Source: Micromonospora siamensis
GTDB lineage: Bacteria; Actinomycetota; Actinomycetes; Mycobacteriales; Micromonosporaceae
DNA: 64,000 nucleotides
Reading direction: 5' to 3'
NCBI RefSeq assembly: GCF_900090305.1
Contig: NZ_LT607751.1
Span: forward strand, 2,914,001-2,978,000
Position numbers and translations under genes: made by a program. The notes beneath the pieces are model-generated. The model searched no databases. It had not been told where the DNA came from and worked only from the letters and a program-made list of their open reading frames with translations. Shown here piece by piece: positions 47,729-55,877 of this stretch (the stretch's first letter is position 1; each line of letters opens with the position of its first letter).

Positions 47729-48030
47729 CCGGTGCCGGCGGAGGTTCGGGGCGCGGCGGGGACCGCGGGAACCTGACCGGTCCCGCCGGGTCCTGGGGGA
47801 ACCGCGACGGGACCGGCGTTCGGTGGTGGCGCGTCGGTCCGGCGGGAGCCGCCGGGCGGTCGCCCGCGACCGTGGTCGCGGGCGCCTCGCCCCAGCCCCC
47901 CGATGTGCCCGGGCCTGCCGGTCTCGACCGGCGTCGGCCCGCATCGAGTATGGCCAGCGGAGGTTGACCGTACGCGCCAGCCGGTTGACGATCCGCGCCA
48001 CCCGTCCCGGCTGGGCGCGTCGGTGGCGGT
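47729..48030. other. Gene-free stretch after topoisomerase
   Basis: 302 bases without a credible gene. It holds a GC hairpin at 47861-47884 and a weaker 9-bp inverted repeat (CCGGTCCCG at 47777-47785, CGGGACCGG at 47808-47816). Open frames here are GC-driven and lack ribosome-binding sites. Confidence 0.6.
47861..47884. terminator. Hairpin terminator after topoisomerase gene
   Basis: CGCCCGCGACC (47861-47871) and GGTCGCGGGCG (47874-47884), perfect 11-bp arms around GT; 132 bases after the topoisomerase stop. Confidence 0.6.
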
Positions 48031-48795
48031 TCAGCCGGTGGTCCGCCGGCCGATCAGCGCGGCCACCCCGTCGAGCACCCGCTCCAGGCCGAAGACGAAC
48101 TCGTCGTCCGGGTCGTCGTCGCGGTCGAGCACGCCCGCCGCCAGCACCCGGTGCAGGGCGGGGAACCGCTGCGGGTCGGTCACCCGGGCGACCAGCCGCC
48201 GGTAGGTGGGCATCAGCTCGCCGGGCGCGATGCCGGCGGCCCGGGTGCCTTCGACGATCTGCGCGGTCAGCAGGGACTCGTTGCGGACGTACCCGGTGAC
48301 CAGCAGGATGACCGACATCTTCTCGTTCTCGGCGAGCCCGGTGTCGGCGAGGCAGCGCAGGCCGTCCTCCAGCCACGCCAGCGAGTTGGGGGTCAGCGGC
48401 GGGCCGGCGATCGGCACCAGCAGCATCCACGGGTGCCGGCGCAGCGCGGAGCGGTCGGCCCAGGCCCACCGGGCCAGCCCCGCGCGCCAGTCCCGGCCGT
48501 CGTCGCCGGCGCCGGGGGGTTCGCCGTACGCGGTGTCGACCATCAGGGTGAGCAGCTCGTCCTTCGCGCCGACGTACCGGTAGAGGGCCATCGTGCCGGC
48601 GCCCAGTTCCTTGGCGACCCGGCCCATGGAGACGGCGGCCAGGCCCTCGTCGTCCGCCACCCGCACGGCCGCCTCGACGATCCCGGCCAGGGTGAGGCCG
48701 GGCCGGGGGCCCTTCGGCGCGCGGTCGCGCAGGCCCCAGGCGGCCTCGATGGCCGGGGGGAGAGCGGGACCGGTGTCGTCCTTCGTCGCGTCCAC
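48031..48795 (-). CDS. TetR-family repressor, tetracycline-repressor-like C-terminus
   Basis: A 254-residue TetR regulator. The DNA-binding helix-turn-helix is TLAGIVEAAVRVADDEGLAAVSMGRVAKELGAGTMALYRYVGAKDELL (about 35-85). The C-terminal ligand domain is long and of the TetR/ActII type (WMLLVPIAGPPLTPNSLAWLEDGL). GTG 48795 was chosen because AAGGAGG stands 4 bases upstream; an ATG at 48816 is possible. Divergent from an MFS drug exporter with a clear operator between, so it almost certainly represses that gene and itself. Confidence 0.95.
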   Translation of the reverse strand: MDATKDDTGPALPPAIEAAWGLRDRAPKGPRPGLTLAGIVEAAVRVADDEGLAAVSMGRVAKELGAGTMALYRYVGAKDELLTLMVDTAYGEPPGAGDDGRDWRAGLARWAWADRSALRRHPWMLLVPIAGPPLTPNSLAWLEDGLRCLADTGLAENEKMSVILLVTGYVRNESLLTAQIVEGTRAAGIAPGELMPTYRRLVARVTDPQRFPALHRVLAAGVLDRDDDPDDEFVFGLERVLDGVAALIGRRTTG

Positions 48796-48821
48796 ATTTC
48801 CTCCTTGCCCCGTCATCCTAT

Positions 48822-48865
48822 TTCTGCGTATGGTCTACGCAGAAGAGCGTATGCCGTACGCAGAA
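48822..48865. promoter_or_regulatory. TetR operator region (TTCTGCGTA / TACGCAGAA)
   Basis: TTCTGCGTA (48822-48830), 5 bases, TACGCAGAA (48836-48844): perfect 9-base arms. A second TACGCAGAA copy lies at 48857-48865, 21 bases after the first, about two helical turns. Located between the divergent TetR and MFS genes. Confidence 0.85.
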
Positions 48866-48874
48866 GGAGTCGCG

Positions 48875-50497
48875 ATGAGTCAGACGGGGGCCCCGGCCCG
48901 GGCGGGCCGGCGGGAATGGATCGGGTTCGGCGTGCTGATGCTGCCGCTGCTGCTCGTCTCGATGGACGTGTCGGTGCTCTACTTCGCCGTCCCGTTCATC
49001 AGCGAGCAGCTGCGGCCCAGCGCCACCCAGCAGCTCTGGATCTTCGACATCTACGGGTTCATGCTCGCCGGGCTGCTGATCACGATGGGCGCGCTCGGTG
49101 ACCGGATCGGCCGGCGCCGGCTGCTGCTGCTCGGGGCCGCCGCGTTCGGCGGCGCGTCGCTGCTGGCCGCGTACGCCGACAGCGCCACCGCCCTGATCGC
49201 CGCCCGCGCGGTGCTGGGCGTCGGCGGGGCCACCCTGATGCCGTCCACGCTGGCCCTGATCCGCAACATGTTCCACGACGAGAAGCAGCGCGGCACCGCC
49301 GTGGGCATCTGGACCGCGGCGATGACCGGCGGCGTGGCGATCGGGCCGGTGCTCAGCGGCGTGCTGCTGGAGCACTTCTGGTGGGGTTCGGTCTTCCTGA
49401 TCAACATCCCGGCGATGCTGCTCCTGCTGCTGCTCGCCCCGGCGCTGGTGCCGGAGTTCCGCAACCCGGCCGCCGGCCGCTTCGACCTGCCCGGGGCGGT
49501 GCTCTCGCTCGGGGCGCTGCTGCCGGTGATCTACGGGATCAAGGAGGCGGCCCGGGACGGCTGGACCCCGGCCCGGGGCGCGGCGGTCGCCCTCGGCGTG
49601 CTGCTCGGCGTCGCCTTCGTCGCGCGGCAGCGCACCGCCCGGCACCCGATGGTCGACCTGGCGCTGTTCCGCCGCCGTGCCTTCAGCGGCGCGCTCGGCG
49701 CCAACCTGCTGGCCATGTTCGGCCTGGTCGGCTTCGCCATCTTCACCACCCAGCACCTCCAGTCGGTGCTCGGCCTGAGCCCGCTGCGGGCGGCGCTGTG
49801 GAGCCTGGTGCCGGCGCTGGCGGTCGGTGGCGTCGCCCCGGCCGGCACCGCCCTGGCCCAGCGGGTCGACCGCGCCTGGCTGATCGCCGTCGGCTTCGTG
49901 GTCGCGGCGGGCGGCTTCACGGTGCTCACCCGGGTGACGCCGGACTCGCCCCTGTGGCTGCTGCTGCTCGGCGCGGCCGGCTACGCCGCCGGCCTGGTCC
50001 TGGTGATGTCCCTGGTCACCGAGTTGGTCCTGGGGGCGGCCCCGCCGGAGCGGGCCGGGGTTGCTTCCGCGCTGACCGAGTCCTCCAGCGAACTCGGCGG
50101 CGCGCTCGGGATGGCGGTGCTGGGCAGCGTGGGCGCCGCGGTCTACCACCGGGAGGCGGTCGACGGACTGCCGTCCGGCCTGCCCGGCGGCGCGGTGGCC
50201 ACCGTCCGGGAGACCCTCGGCGGGGCGCTCGCCGTGGCCGACGGCCTGCCCGCCGCCACCGGCGCGGCGGTCCTGCGTGCCGCCCGGCTCGCCTTCACCG
50301 ACGGGCTGCACTCGGCCGCGGTGGCGGCGGCGCTGGTGATGCTGGCTGCCGCGGTGGTCGCGGCAGCGGTGCTACGGGGCGCCCGCCTGCCGGCGGCGGC
50401 CGGGTCGGTCGCCGTGGAGACCGCACCGACCGACGTGCCGGCCACCCCGGCCGCCGGGGCCGTCCTCGCCCCACCGGTACGACCGCAGTCCCGCTGA
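48875..50497 (+). CDS. DHA2-family MFS drug exporter (QacA/EmrB-like)
   Basis: A 540-residue carrier with 14 predicted helices. Motif A is GALGDRIGRRRLLLLGAAAFG, the membrane-start motif is MDVSVLYFAVPFISEQL with the helix-1 Asp typical of the group (MDVSVL), and motif C-like ALIRNM and GIWTAAMTGGVAIGPVLSGVLLEHFWWGSVFLINIP mark the DHA2 subfamily. Exports drugs or natural products by proton antiport. ATG 48875 follows AAGGAG within the operator region. Controlled by the divergent TetR. Confidence 0.94.
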   Translation: MSQTGAPARAGRREWIGFGVLMLPLLLVSMDVSVLYFAVPFISEQLRPSATQQLWIFDIYGFMLAGLLITMGALGDRIGRRRLLLLGAAAFGGASLLAAYADSATALIAARAVLGVGGATLMPSTLALIRNMFHDEKQRGTAVGIWTAAMTGGVAIGPVLSGVLLEHFWWGSVFLINIPAMLLLLLLAPALVPEFRNPAAGRFDLPGAVLSLGALLPVIYGIKEAARDGWTPARGAAVALGVLLGVAFVARQRTARHPMVDLALFRRRAFSGALGANLLAMFGLVGFAIFTTQHLQSVLGLSPLRAALWSLVPALAVGGVAPAGTALAQRVDRAWLIAVGFVVAAGGFTVLTRVTPDSPLWLLLLGAAGYAAGLVLVMSLVTELVLGAAPPERAGVASALTESSSELGGALGMAVLGSVGAAVYHREAVDGLPSGLPGGAVATVRETLGGALAVADGLPAATGAAVLRAARLAFTDGLHSAAVAAALVMLAAAVVAAAVLRGARLPAAAGSVAVETAPTDVPATPAAGAVLAPPVRPQSR

Positions 50498-50592
50498 GCC
50501 CGGGGCCCGCGTCCGGGGCGAGCCGGGGTGCCGCAGGTCGGGTCGTCAGGGCGACGGGACGGGCCGACAGGCCGCGGGTCGGTGCTCTACAC

Positions 50593-50642
50593 ACGCAGGG
50601 GCGATCCGCGCGGGCACGGGGCCGCGCGGATCGCCCCTGCGT
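50593..50642. terminator. Very strong hairpin terminator
   Basis: Perfect 21-bp inverted repeat (50593-50613 and 50622-50642) with an 8-base loop between the convergent MFS gene and the hypothetical gene ending at 50662. Confidence 0.88.
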
Positions 50643-50661
50643 CGACGCTCGTCCGGCGTCG

Positions 50662-51165
50662 TCAGTCGTTGAGCACGTGCGACAGCCGGTCCCGGAACCG
50701 CCGCTCGGAGTCGCTGACCTGGTCCCCGCCGATGCCGAGGATGCCCCCGCTGGAGGCCGCCCCGACCACCTGCTCGGCGATCTCCACCAGCCAGTGCTTG
50801 TACGCCCCGGCCTGGCCCTCGTCGACCCGGGCGGCCAGCAGGGCGGCGGCCTCACCGGCGCGGACCAGCACGTCGTCGATCATGGGCTGCGGGTCGGCCG
50901 GCGCGATGACCGGCAGTTCGGCGCCCGCCTCCGGGTCGCCGACCCGGGTGACGATCTCGCCGGCGACCGCGGCCACCAGCGGGCTGGCCGACTCGCGGCC
51001 CGCGGAGATGGTCTCCAGTCCGGCGGCGTTCTCCGCCATGGTGCGGCGGGTGCTGTCGGACTCGGCGGCGCTCGCCGCGGTCACCACGGACTGTGGAAGG
51101 CCGACCAGCAGCCCCCACTCCTCGTCGGAGAAACCGAAACCGGTGTACGCCGGCTGCTCGATCAC
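50662..51165 (-). CDS. Hypothetical protein
   Basis: A 167-residue acidic, mostly helical, cytosolic protein. GFSDEEWGLLVGLPQSVVTAASAAESDS is followed by ETISAGRESASPLVAAVAGEIV; the C-terminal part is LVRAGEAAALLAARVDEGQAGAYKHWLVEIAEQVVGAASSGG. The layout (DEEW, glycine near GILGIGG before the end) recalls a group of actinobacterial proteins of unknown function; not confirmed. It is not in an operon. Confidence 0.72.
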   Translation of the reverse strand: MIEQPAYTGFGFSDEEWGLLVGLPQSVVTAASAAESDSTRRTMAENAAGLETISAGRESASPLVAAVAGEIVTRVGDPEAGAELPVIAPADPQPMIDDVLVRAGEAAALLAARVDEGQAGAYKHWLVEIAEQVVGAASSGGILGIGGDQVSDSERRFRDRLSHVLND

Positions 51166-51248
51166 GGCAGAGCCCTCCTCGGCACAGCTTGTCAGGGTCA
51201 GGTGGTGGTTCCGGCCGTCACGTGCCGGCGGCCGGGGTCCGGCTCAGG

Positions 51249-52880
51249 CTAGTCCAGCGTCAGCAGGCCCTGTTCGGACACCACGCGTACGGACAGGGTC
51301 TTGTATCCCACCTCGTCGAAGAGCACGGTCATCTTGTCGTCCTCGTAGTTCAGCACCAGCCCGGGCCCCCACTCGGGGTGCCGGACCTGGCTGTGCACGG
51401 GGAACGGCCCTACCGCGCCGGTGTCGGCGACGCTGGTGCCGGCGTGGCAGTTGTCGCAGTGCCCGCAGACCTCGCTCATCTGCTCGCCGAAGTAGGCCAG
51501 CAGGGCCTGGCCGCGGCAGCCGGTGGTCTCGGCGAAGGCGCGCATCATGTCGGTCCGCGACCGGGTGACGGTCTGCTGGCGCTCGGCCTCGGCCAGTGCC
51601 GCCGCGGCGGCCTCCGCCGGCTTCGGGGCGTACCGGGGGGCACCCAGCTTCTGCTTGGCCCGAAGCTCGACGGCGCCGATCTGTTCCAGCAGGGACAGGA
51701 ACTGGCCGAGCTTGCGCGGCCCGAGACCGCTCCGTTCGCGCAGCTCCTTCTTGGTCACCGGCTTCTTGCGGACCAGCGCGGCCAGCTCGCGGAGTTCGTT
51801 CTCGTTGGGCAGGCCGCCGCTGAAGAAGCGCTGCAGGCCCACGTCCTCGGCCCGCCAGAGCAGCAGCACCCGGGCCGGCTGGCCGTCCCGCCCGGCCCGG
51901 CCGATCTCCTGGAAGTAGCTGTCCGGGGAGTCGGGCAGGGCCATGTGCACCACCCAGGCGATGTTCGGCTTGTCGATGCCCATGCCGAACGCCGACGTGG
52001 CCACCATGATCGGGACCTGGTCGGCGAGGAACGCCTCGTGCAGCTCGTTGCGGGCGGCGGTCGGCATGCCGCCGTGGAAGAACTTCGACGGGAAGCCGGC
52101 GTCGGTCAGGCGCTGCGCCAACTCCTCGGCGGCCCGCCGGGTGGGCACGTAGATGATGCCGGGCCGCTCGTCGTCGCGGAGCAGGGCGGTCAGCCGCCGC
52201 CAGCGGTAGTCGTCGGTGGGGCAGTACGCCACCTCGAGGAAGAGGTTGGGGCGGTCCAGCCCGGAGACCACCACCTCGGCGTCGCGCAGGTGCAGCCGGG
52301 CGATGATGTCGTCGCGTACCGGCGGGGAGGCGGTGGCGGTCAGCGCCACCACCGGCGGCCGGCCGAGGCCGTCGATGAGGTGCCCGAGCGCCAGGTAGTC
52401 CGGGCGGAAGTCGTGTCCCCAGGCGGAGATGCAGTGCGCCTCGTCGATCGCCACCAGGGCCGGCTTCAGCTCGCGCACCTCCGCCATCCGGTCCGGATTG
52501 CTCAACGCCTCCGGGGTGATGAAGAGGAACTCGGCCCGGCCCTCGCGGATCTCGACGATCGCCTGCGCCTGCTGGGCGGCGCTCTCGTCGGAGCTGATCC
52601 GCACGGCCCGCAGCTCGGGGCGTTGCCGTTCGTTGAGCGCGGCGATCTGGTCCTGTTGCAGGGCCAGCAGGGGGGAGATGACCACCGTGGGTCCGGGGAT
52701 CAGGCTCGCCGGGATCTGGTAGATCGCCGACTTGCCGGCGCCGGTGGGGAGGACCACCAGCGCGTCGCGTCGCTTCATCACCGCGCGCATGGCGGCGAGC
52801 TGGTTGGGCCGCAGCTCGGTCCAGCCGAAGAGGCTCTTCGCGGCACGGCGCAACGTCGTCGAGTGCGTGGACAGTTTCAT
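51249..52880 (-). CDS. recQ: RecQ-family ATP-dependent DNA helicase
   Basis: A 543-residue RecQ helicase. Motif 0 FGWTELRPNQLAAM, Walker A VVLPTGAGKSAIYQIPA, motif II DEAHC (IDEAHCISAWGHDFRPDY), and motif VI QEIGRAGRDG. The zinc-binding domain is reduced to CRGQALLAYFG plus CGHCDNCHAG (about 460-480), then a C-terminal Tudor-like module seen in DUF3553 (VRHPEWGPGLVLNYEDDKMTVLFDEVGYKTLSV). It unwinds DNA at stalled forks. Divergent from a methyltransferase with TetR-type operators between. Confidence 0.94.
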   Translation of the reverse strand: MKLSTHSTTLRRAAKSLFGWTELRPNQLAAMRAVMKRRDALVVLPTGAGKSAIYQIPASLIPGPTVVISPLLALQQDQIAALNERQRPELRAVRISSDESAAQQAQAIVEIREGRAEFLFITPEALSNPDRMAEVRELKPALVAIDEAHCISAWGHDFRPDYLALGHLIDGLGRPPVVALTATASPPVRDDIIARLHLRDAEVVVSGLDRPNLFLEVAYCPTDDYRWRRLTALLRDDERPGIIYVPTRRAAEELAQRLTDAGFPSKFFHGGMPTAARNELHEAFLADQVPIMVATSAFGMGIDKPNIAWVVHMALPDSPDSYFQEIGRAGRDGQPARVLLLWRAEDVGLQRFFSGGLPNENELRELAALVRKKPVTKKELRERSGLGPRKLGQFLSLLEQIGAVELRAKQKLGAPRYAPKPAEAAAAALAEAERQQTVTRSRTDMMRAFAETTGCRGQALLAYFGEQMSEVCGHCDNCHAGTSVADTGAVGPFPVHSQVRHPEWGPGLVLNYEDDKMTVLFDEVGYKTLSVRVVSEQGLLTLD

Positions 52881-52948
52881 CGGTGACCGGACGTACCCGA
52901 GCCGATCAACGCCGAAACCGTTGACCGCGGGACAGTCCCGACATCATT

Positions 52949-52978
52949 ATGAACGCCTGTTCATGAATGTCGGTTCAT
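52949..52978. promoter_or_regulatory. TetR-type operator pair (ATGAAC-N4-GTTCAT)
   Basis: ATGAAC-GCCT-GTTCAT (52949-52964) is perfect; ATGAA-N5-GTTCAT (52963-52978) overlaps its right half. They lie between the divergent recQ and methyltransferase genes, 16-45 bases before the methyltransferase start. A TetR gene follows that methyltransferase. Confidence 0.65.
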
Positions 52979-52993
52979 TACGGGAGGGGCCGC

Positions 52994-53830
52994 ATGGCGA
53001 CCATCGTCAACACCCACCAGTCCGCCGCCTGGAACGGCTACGAGGGGCGGCACTGGGCCGACCATCAGGCCCGCTACGACGCGGTCAACGGCGGTTTCAG
53101 CGACGTCCTGCTCGCCGCCGTGCGCCCCGGCGACCGGGTGCTGGACGTCGGCTGCGGCAACGGCCAGCTCACCCGGCTCGCCGCCCGGGCCGGCGGCGGG
53201 TACGCCGTCGGTGTGGACCTCTCGGGCCCGATGCTGGAGCGGGCCCGCTCCTCGGCCGCCGAGGAGGGCCTACCCGACGTCGAGTTCGTCCGCGCCGACG
53301 CGCAGGTGCACCCGTTCCCGCCGGGCGCGTTCGACGTCGCGCTCAGCCGCTTCGGGGTGATGTTCTTCGCCGACCCGGTGGCCGCGTTCGCCAACGTCGG
53401 CCGGGCGCTGCGCCCCGGCGGCCGGCTCGCCTTCGTCTGCCTGGACAGCTTCCGCCACGGCGACCTGGGTGCGGTGCTCGGGGCGCTCGCCGGTCATCTC
53501 CCGCCGCCGGGGACCGACGGCACCGGCGCGGCGGAGCCGCTCTCCCTGGCCGACCCCGACGTCGTCCGCCGGGTGCTCACCGCCGCCGGCTTCGCCGGCG
53601 TGGAGTGCGAACCGGTGGAGGCCGTCGGGACCTGGGGGCGCGACGCCGCGGACGCCGGCCGGTTCCTGGCCGGCTGGGGGCCGATCCGGTACCAGCTCGA
53701 CCGGGTCGACCCGGCCACCGCGGAGCGCGCCCGGGCCGCCCTGGTCGACGCGCTGCGCCGCCACGAGCACCCGTCCGGGGTACGCCTGCGCGGCACCGCC
53801 TGGCTGGTCACCGCCGACCGCCCCGCCTGA
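52994..53830 (+). CDS. Class I SAM-dependent methyltransferase
   Basis: A 278-residue methyltransferase: motif I VLDVGCGNGQLTRLAAR (about 48-64), AVGVDLSGPMLERAR, FVRADAQVHPFPPGAFDVALSRFGVMFFADP, then LRPGGRLAFVCLDSF. Small-molecule substrate likely, unknown. GGGAGGGG precedes the ATG. It is followed 44 bases later by a TetR gene on the same strand, and TetR-type operator palindromes stand immediately upstream, so it is likely repressed by that protein. Confidence 0.9.
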   Translation: MATIVNTHQSAAWNGYEGRHWADHQARYDAVNGGFSDVLLAAVRPGDRVLDVGCGNGQLTRLAARAGGGYAVGVDLSGPMLERARSSAAEEGLPDVEFVRADAQVHPFPPGAFDVALSRFGVMFFADPVAAFANVGRALRPGGRLAFVCLDSFRHGDLGAVLGALAGHLPPPGTDGTGAAEPLSLADPDVVRRVLTAAGFAGVECEPVEAVGTWGRDAADAGRFLAGWGPIRYQLDRVDPATAERARAALVDALRRHEHPSGVRLRGTAWLVTADRPA

Positions 53831-53874
53831 CCGTTACGACTGCCCGGTCACCGGCGAGCCTAGGATGCCTGGTG

Positions 53875-54516
53875 ATGTCACCGAGGAGAGCCGCCGCCCT
53901 GCGCGACGGGGGGCAGAACCTGCGCGAGCACCTGATCGCCGCCGCCGGCCGGCTCGTCGCGACCCGCGGCACGGCGGGGCTGACCGTACGGGACATCGCC
54001 CGGGAGGCCGGCGTCGCCGACGGGGTGCTCTACAACCACTTCGCCGACAAGGAGGAGCTGGTCGCGTACGCGCTGCACGCGCACGTGCGGGCGGTCGGGG
54101 CCGGGCAGGCCGGGGAACCGCCCCGGCCGGGGGAACGGACGGTCGGGGCGAACCTGCGGGCGTACCTGGAACGGGCCCTGGCCGTCCACGCGGCGATCCT
54201 GCCGGCGTTCACCGGGGTGGTCGGCCAGCCCAAGGTTCTGGCCCGGCTCGCCGAACTGCCGAACCCGATGGGCGGCGGGGACGGGTTGCGCGCGGAGTTC
54301 GCCGGCTACCTGCGCGCCGAGCAGCGGCTCGGTCGGGTCCGCGCGCAGGCCCGGCCGGAGGCTGTCGCCACCCTGCTCGTCGGCGTCTGCCACGACCTGG
54401 TCCTCGGCCGGTTGCTCGACCCGTCCGGCCCGGCCGTGCCCGAGCCCGCCCCGGACCTGGTGTCCGACGTGGTCGAGACCCTGCTGCACGGCCTCGCCCC
54501 GCCCGGTGCCGGCTGA
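53875..54516 (+). CDS. TetR-family transcriptional regulator
   Basis: A 213-residue TetR protein. The helix-turn-helix is LVATRGTAGLTVRDIAREAGVADGVLYNHFADKEELV (about 26-62). The C-terminal ligand domain is divergent (AILPAFTGVVGQPKVLARLAELPNPMGGG). Probably controls the upstream methyltransferase and perhaps itself through the ATGAAC-type sites at 52949-52978. Confidence 0.92.
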   Translation: MSPRRAAALRDGGQNLREHLIAAAGRLVATRGTAGLTVRDIAREAGVADGVLYNHFADKEELVAYALHAHVRAVGAGQAGEPPRPGERTVGANLRAYLERALAVHAAILPAFTGVVGQPKVLARLAELPNPMGGGDGLRAEFAGYLRAEQRLGRVRAQARPEAVATLLVGVCHDLVLGRLLDPSGPAVPEPAPDLVSDVVETLLHGLAPPGAG

Positions 54517-54543
54517 CCGCCCCGGCGCCCCCTCCGACTGCCG

Positions 54544-55494
54544 TCAGCGCAGGCGCGGGAGGACGTCCCGCTGGTAGAGGTCGAACAGCCCCTGCCAGTT
54601 CGGGCCGGTGTTGGCGACGTAGACCTCGTCGAAGCCGGCCTTGGCGTACCTGTCGATCATCTCCAGGTGCGCGTCGGCGCTGTTGCCGCAGACGAACGAC
54701 TCCTTCATCATCTCCGGCCGGACCAGCTGGGCGGCCTGCTCGAAGTGACGCGGCGAGGGGAGCACCTGGGACAGCTCACCGGGCACCCCGGCGTTCGGCC
54801 ACTTCTCGTACGCGATCCGCATGCCGGCCTCCTCGCTGTCGGCGTACGCGGCCTTGAAGCCGGCCTGGCACGGCTTGTCCCCGCCGCCGCCGTCGCGGAA
54901 CCGGCGCACCATGTCGGCGTCGGGCATGGTGCTGACGTAACCGTCGCCGATCCGGGCGGCCAGGTCGATCGCCTTGGGGCCGAAGCCGGAGACGTAGACC
55001 TTCGGCGGTGTCTCCGGCAGCGTGTAGATCCGGGCGTGCTCGACGGTGTAGTGCCGGCCGTGGTGGTTGACGAACCCGCCCGCCCACAGCTCGCGCATCA
55101 CCTCGACGGCCTCCTCCAGCATCTCCAGCCGGACGTCGGTCTGTGGCCAGGCGTCGCCGAGGATGTGCTCGTTGAGCGCCTCGCCGGAGCCGACGCCGAG
55201 CACGAACCGACCCTCGTGCAGGACGGCGCTGGTGGCCGCCGCCTGGGCCAGCACCGCCGGATGGATGCGGACGGTCGGGCAGGTCACCGCGGTGGTCACC
55301 GGGAGCGAGCAGACCTGGCTGAGCGCCCCGATGGTGGACCAGACGAAGGGGCTCTGGCCCTGGGCGTCGACCCACGGGTGGTAGTGGTCGGAGATCCACA
55401 GTGCCTCGAAGCCGGCCCGCTCGGCGCCGCGCGCCTGCTCCAGCAGCTCCGCCGGGGTGTACTCCTCGCTGGACAGGAAGTATCCGATCCTCAT
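54544..55494 (-). CDS. LLM-class F420-dependent oxidoreductase (G6PDH-like)
   Basis: A 316-residue TIM-barrel protein of the luciferase-like monooxygenase class, F420 branch (glucose-6-phosphate dehydrogenase-like). Motifs: MRIGYFLSSEEYTPAELLEQARGAERAGFEALWISDHYHPW, SPFVWSTIGALSQVCSLPVTTAVTCPTVRIHPA, and RFVLGVGSGEALNEHILGD. It reduces or oxidises its substrate with coenzyme F420, a hallmark of actinobacteria. GAGGGG precedes the ATG. A SigB-type promoter candidate stands 41 bases upstream. Confidence 0.93.
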   Translation of the reverse strand: MRIGYFLSSEEYTPAELLEQARGAERAGFEALWISDHYHPWVDAQGQSPFVWSTIGALSQVCSLPVTTAVTCPTVRIHPAVLAQAAATSAVLHEGRFVLGVGSGEALNEHILGDAWPQTDVRLEMLEEAVEVMRELWAGGFVNHHGRHYTVEHARIYTLPETPPKVYVSGFGPKAIDLAARIGDGYVSTMPDADMVRRFRDGGGGDKPCQAGFKAAYADSEEAGMRIAYEKWPNAGVPGELSQVLPSPRHFEQAAQLVRPEMMKESFVCGNSADAHLEMIDRYAKAGFDEVYVANTGPNWQGLFDLYQRDVLPRLR

Positions 55495-55535
55495 CGCTTT
55501 CCCCTCGTCACGTGCCGTTGCGGACGGGGAGTGCG

Positions 55536-55560
55536 GTACCCGGGCGGGGCCGGGCGGAAC
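55536..55560 (-). promoter_or_regulatory. SigB-type promoter candidate (GTTC-N15-GGGTAC)
   Basis: On the minus strand GTTC (55560-55557), 15-base spacer, GGGTAC (55541-55536), 41 bases before the F420-dependent oxidoreductase start. Confidence 0.6.
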
Positions 55561-55574
55561 CGCCGACGGGCCGA

Positions 55575-55697
55575 TCAGCGCTTGAACATCGCCCGGATCG
55601 CGATCAGCAGGAACAGGCCGCCCACCACCAGGCCGAGCAGGCGTACGCCGGGGATGTCGGCCGCGCCGGTGGCGTCGGCGAGCAGCGTGGGAGCCAT
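55575..55697 (-). CDS. Small single-pass membrane protein (40 aa)
   Basis: ATG at 55697, with GGGAGAG upstream, opens a 40-codon frame. Residues 17-36 form one hydrophobic helix (LLGLVVGGLFLLIAIRAMF) and the last three residues (FKR) are basic. Predicted N-out or N-in single-span peptide; function unknown. Codon third positions are GC-rich as expected. The reading frame was found by hand and needs confirmation. Confidence 0.6.
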   Translation of the reverse strand: MAPTLLADATGAADIPGVRLLGLVVGGLFLLIAIRAMFKR

Positions 55698-55737
55698 GCC
55701 GGCACTCTCCCACGCGGTCCCGCCGAGCGCCAGCAGG

Positions 55738-55762
55738 AAACAGTAAGGTTTATTGACTGTTT
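55738..55762. promoter_or_regulatory. AT-rich inverted repeat (AAACAGT-N11-ACTGTTT)
   Basis: Arms AAACAGT (55738-55744) and ACTGTTT (55756-55762) around AAGGTTTATTG, in a 30-base AT-rich island. It lies between the divergent small membrane gene and the GH3 gene and looks like a dimeric regulator site. Confidence 0.5.
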
Positions 55763-55877
55763 GGGGCCGCGGGTGTGACCATGGCAGGCACGCGCCGGGC
55801 GGCGGTGGGTGGCGAGGTACGGGGTGGGTGGCGATGAACGCTGTGCGGACCGGTCAGGGCGTCGGGGCGGAGGCGGC

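Noticed and set aside
47823-48299. Plus-strand open frame after the topoisomerase gene
   Set aside because: Arg/Pro-rich composition, no start signal, and overlaps the TetR gene in antisense.
53830-53875. Frameshift joining the methyltransferase and TetR genes
   Set aside because: They are in different frames, each with a normal start and stop and complete domains.
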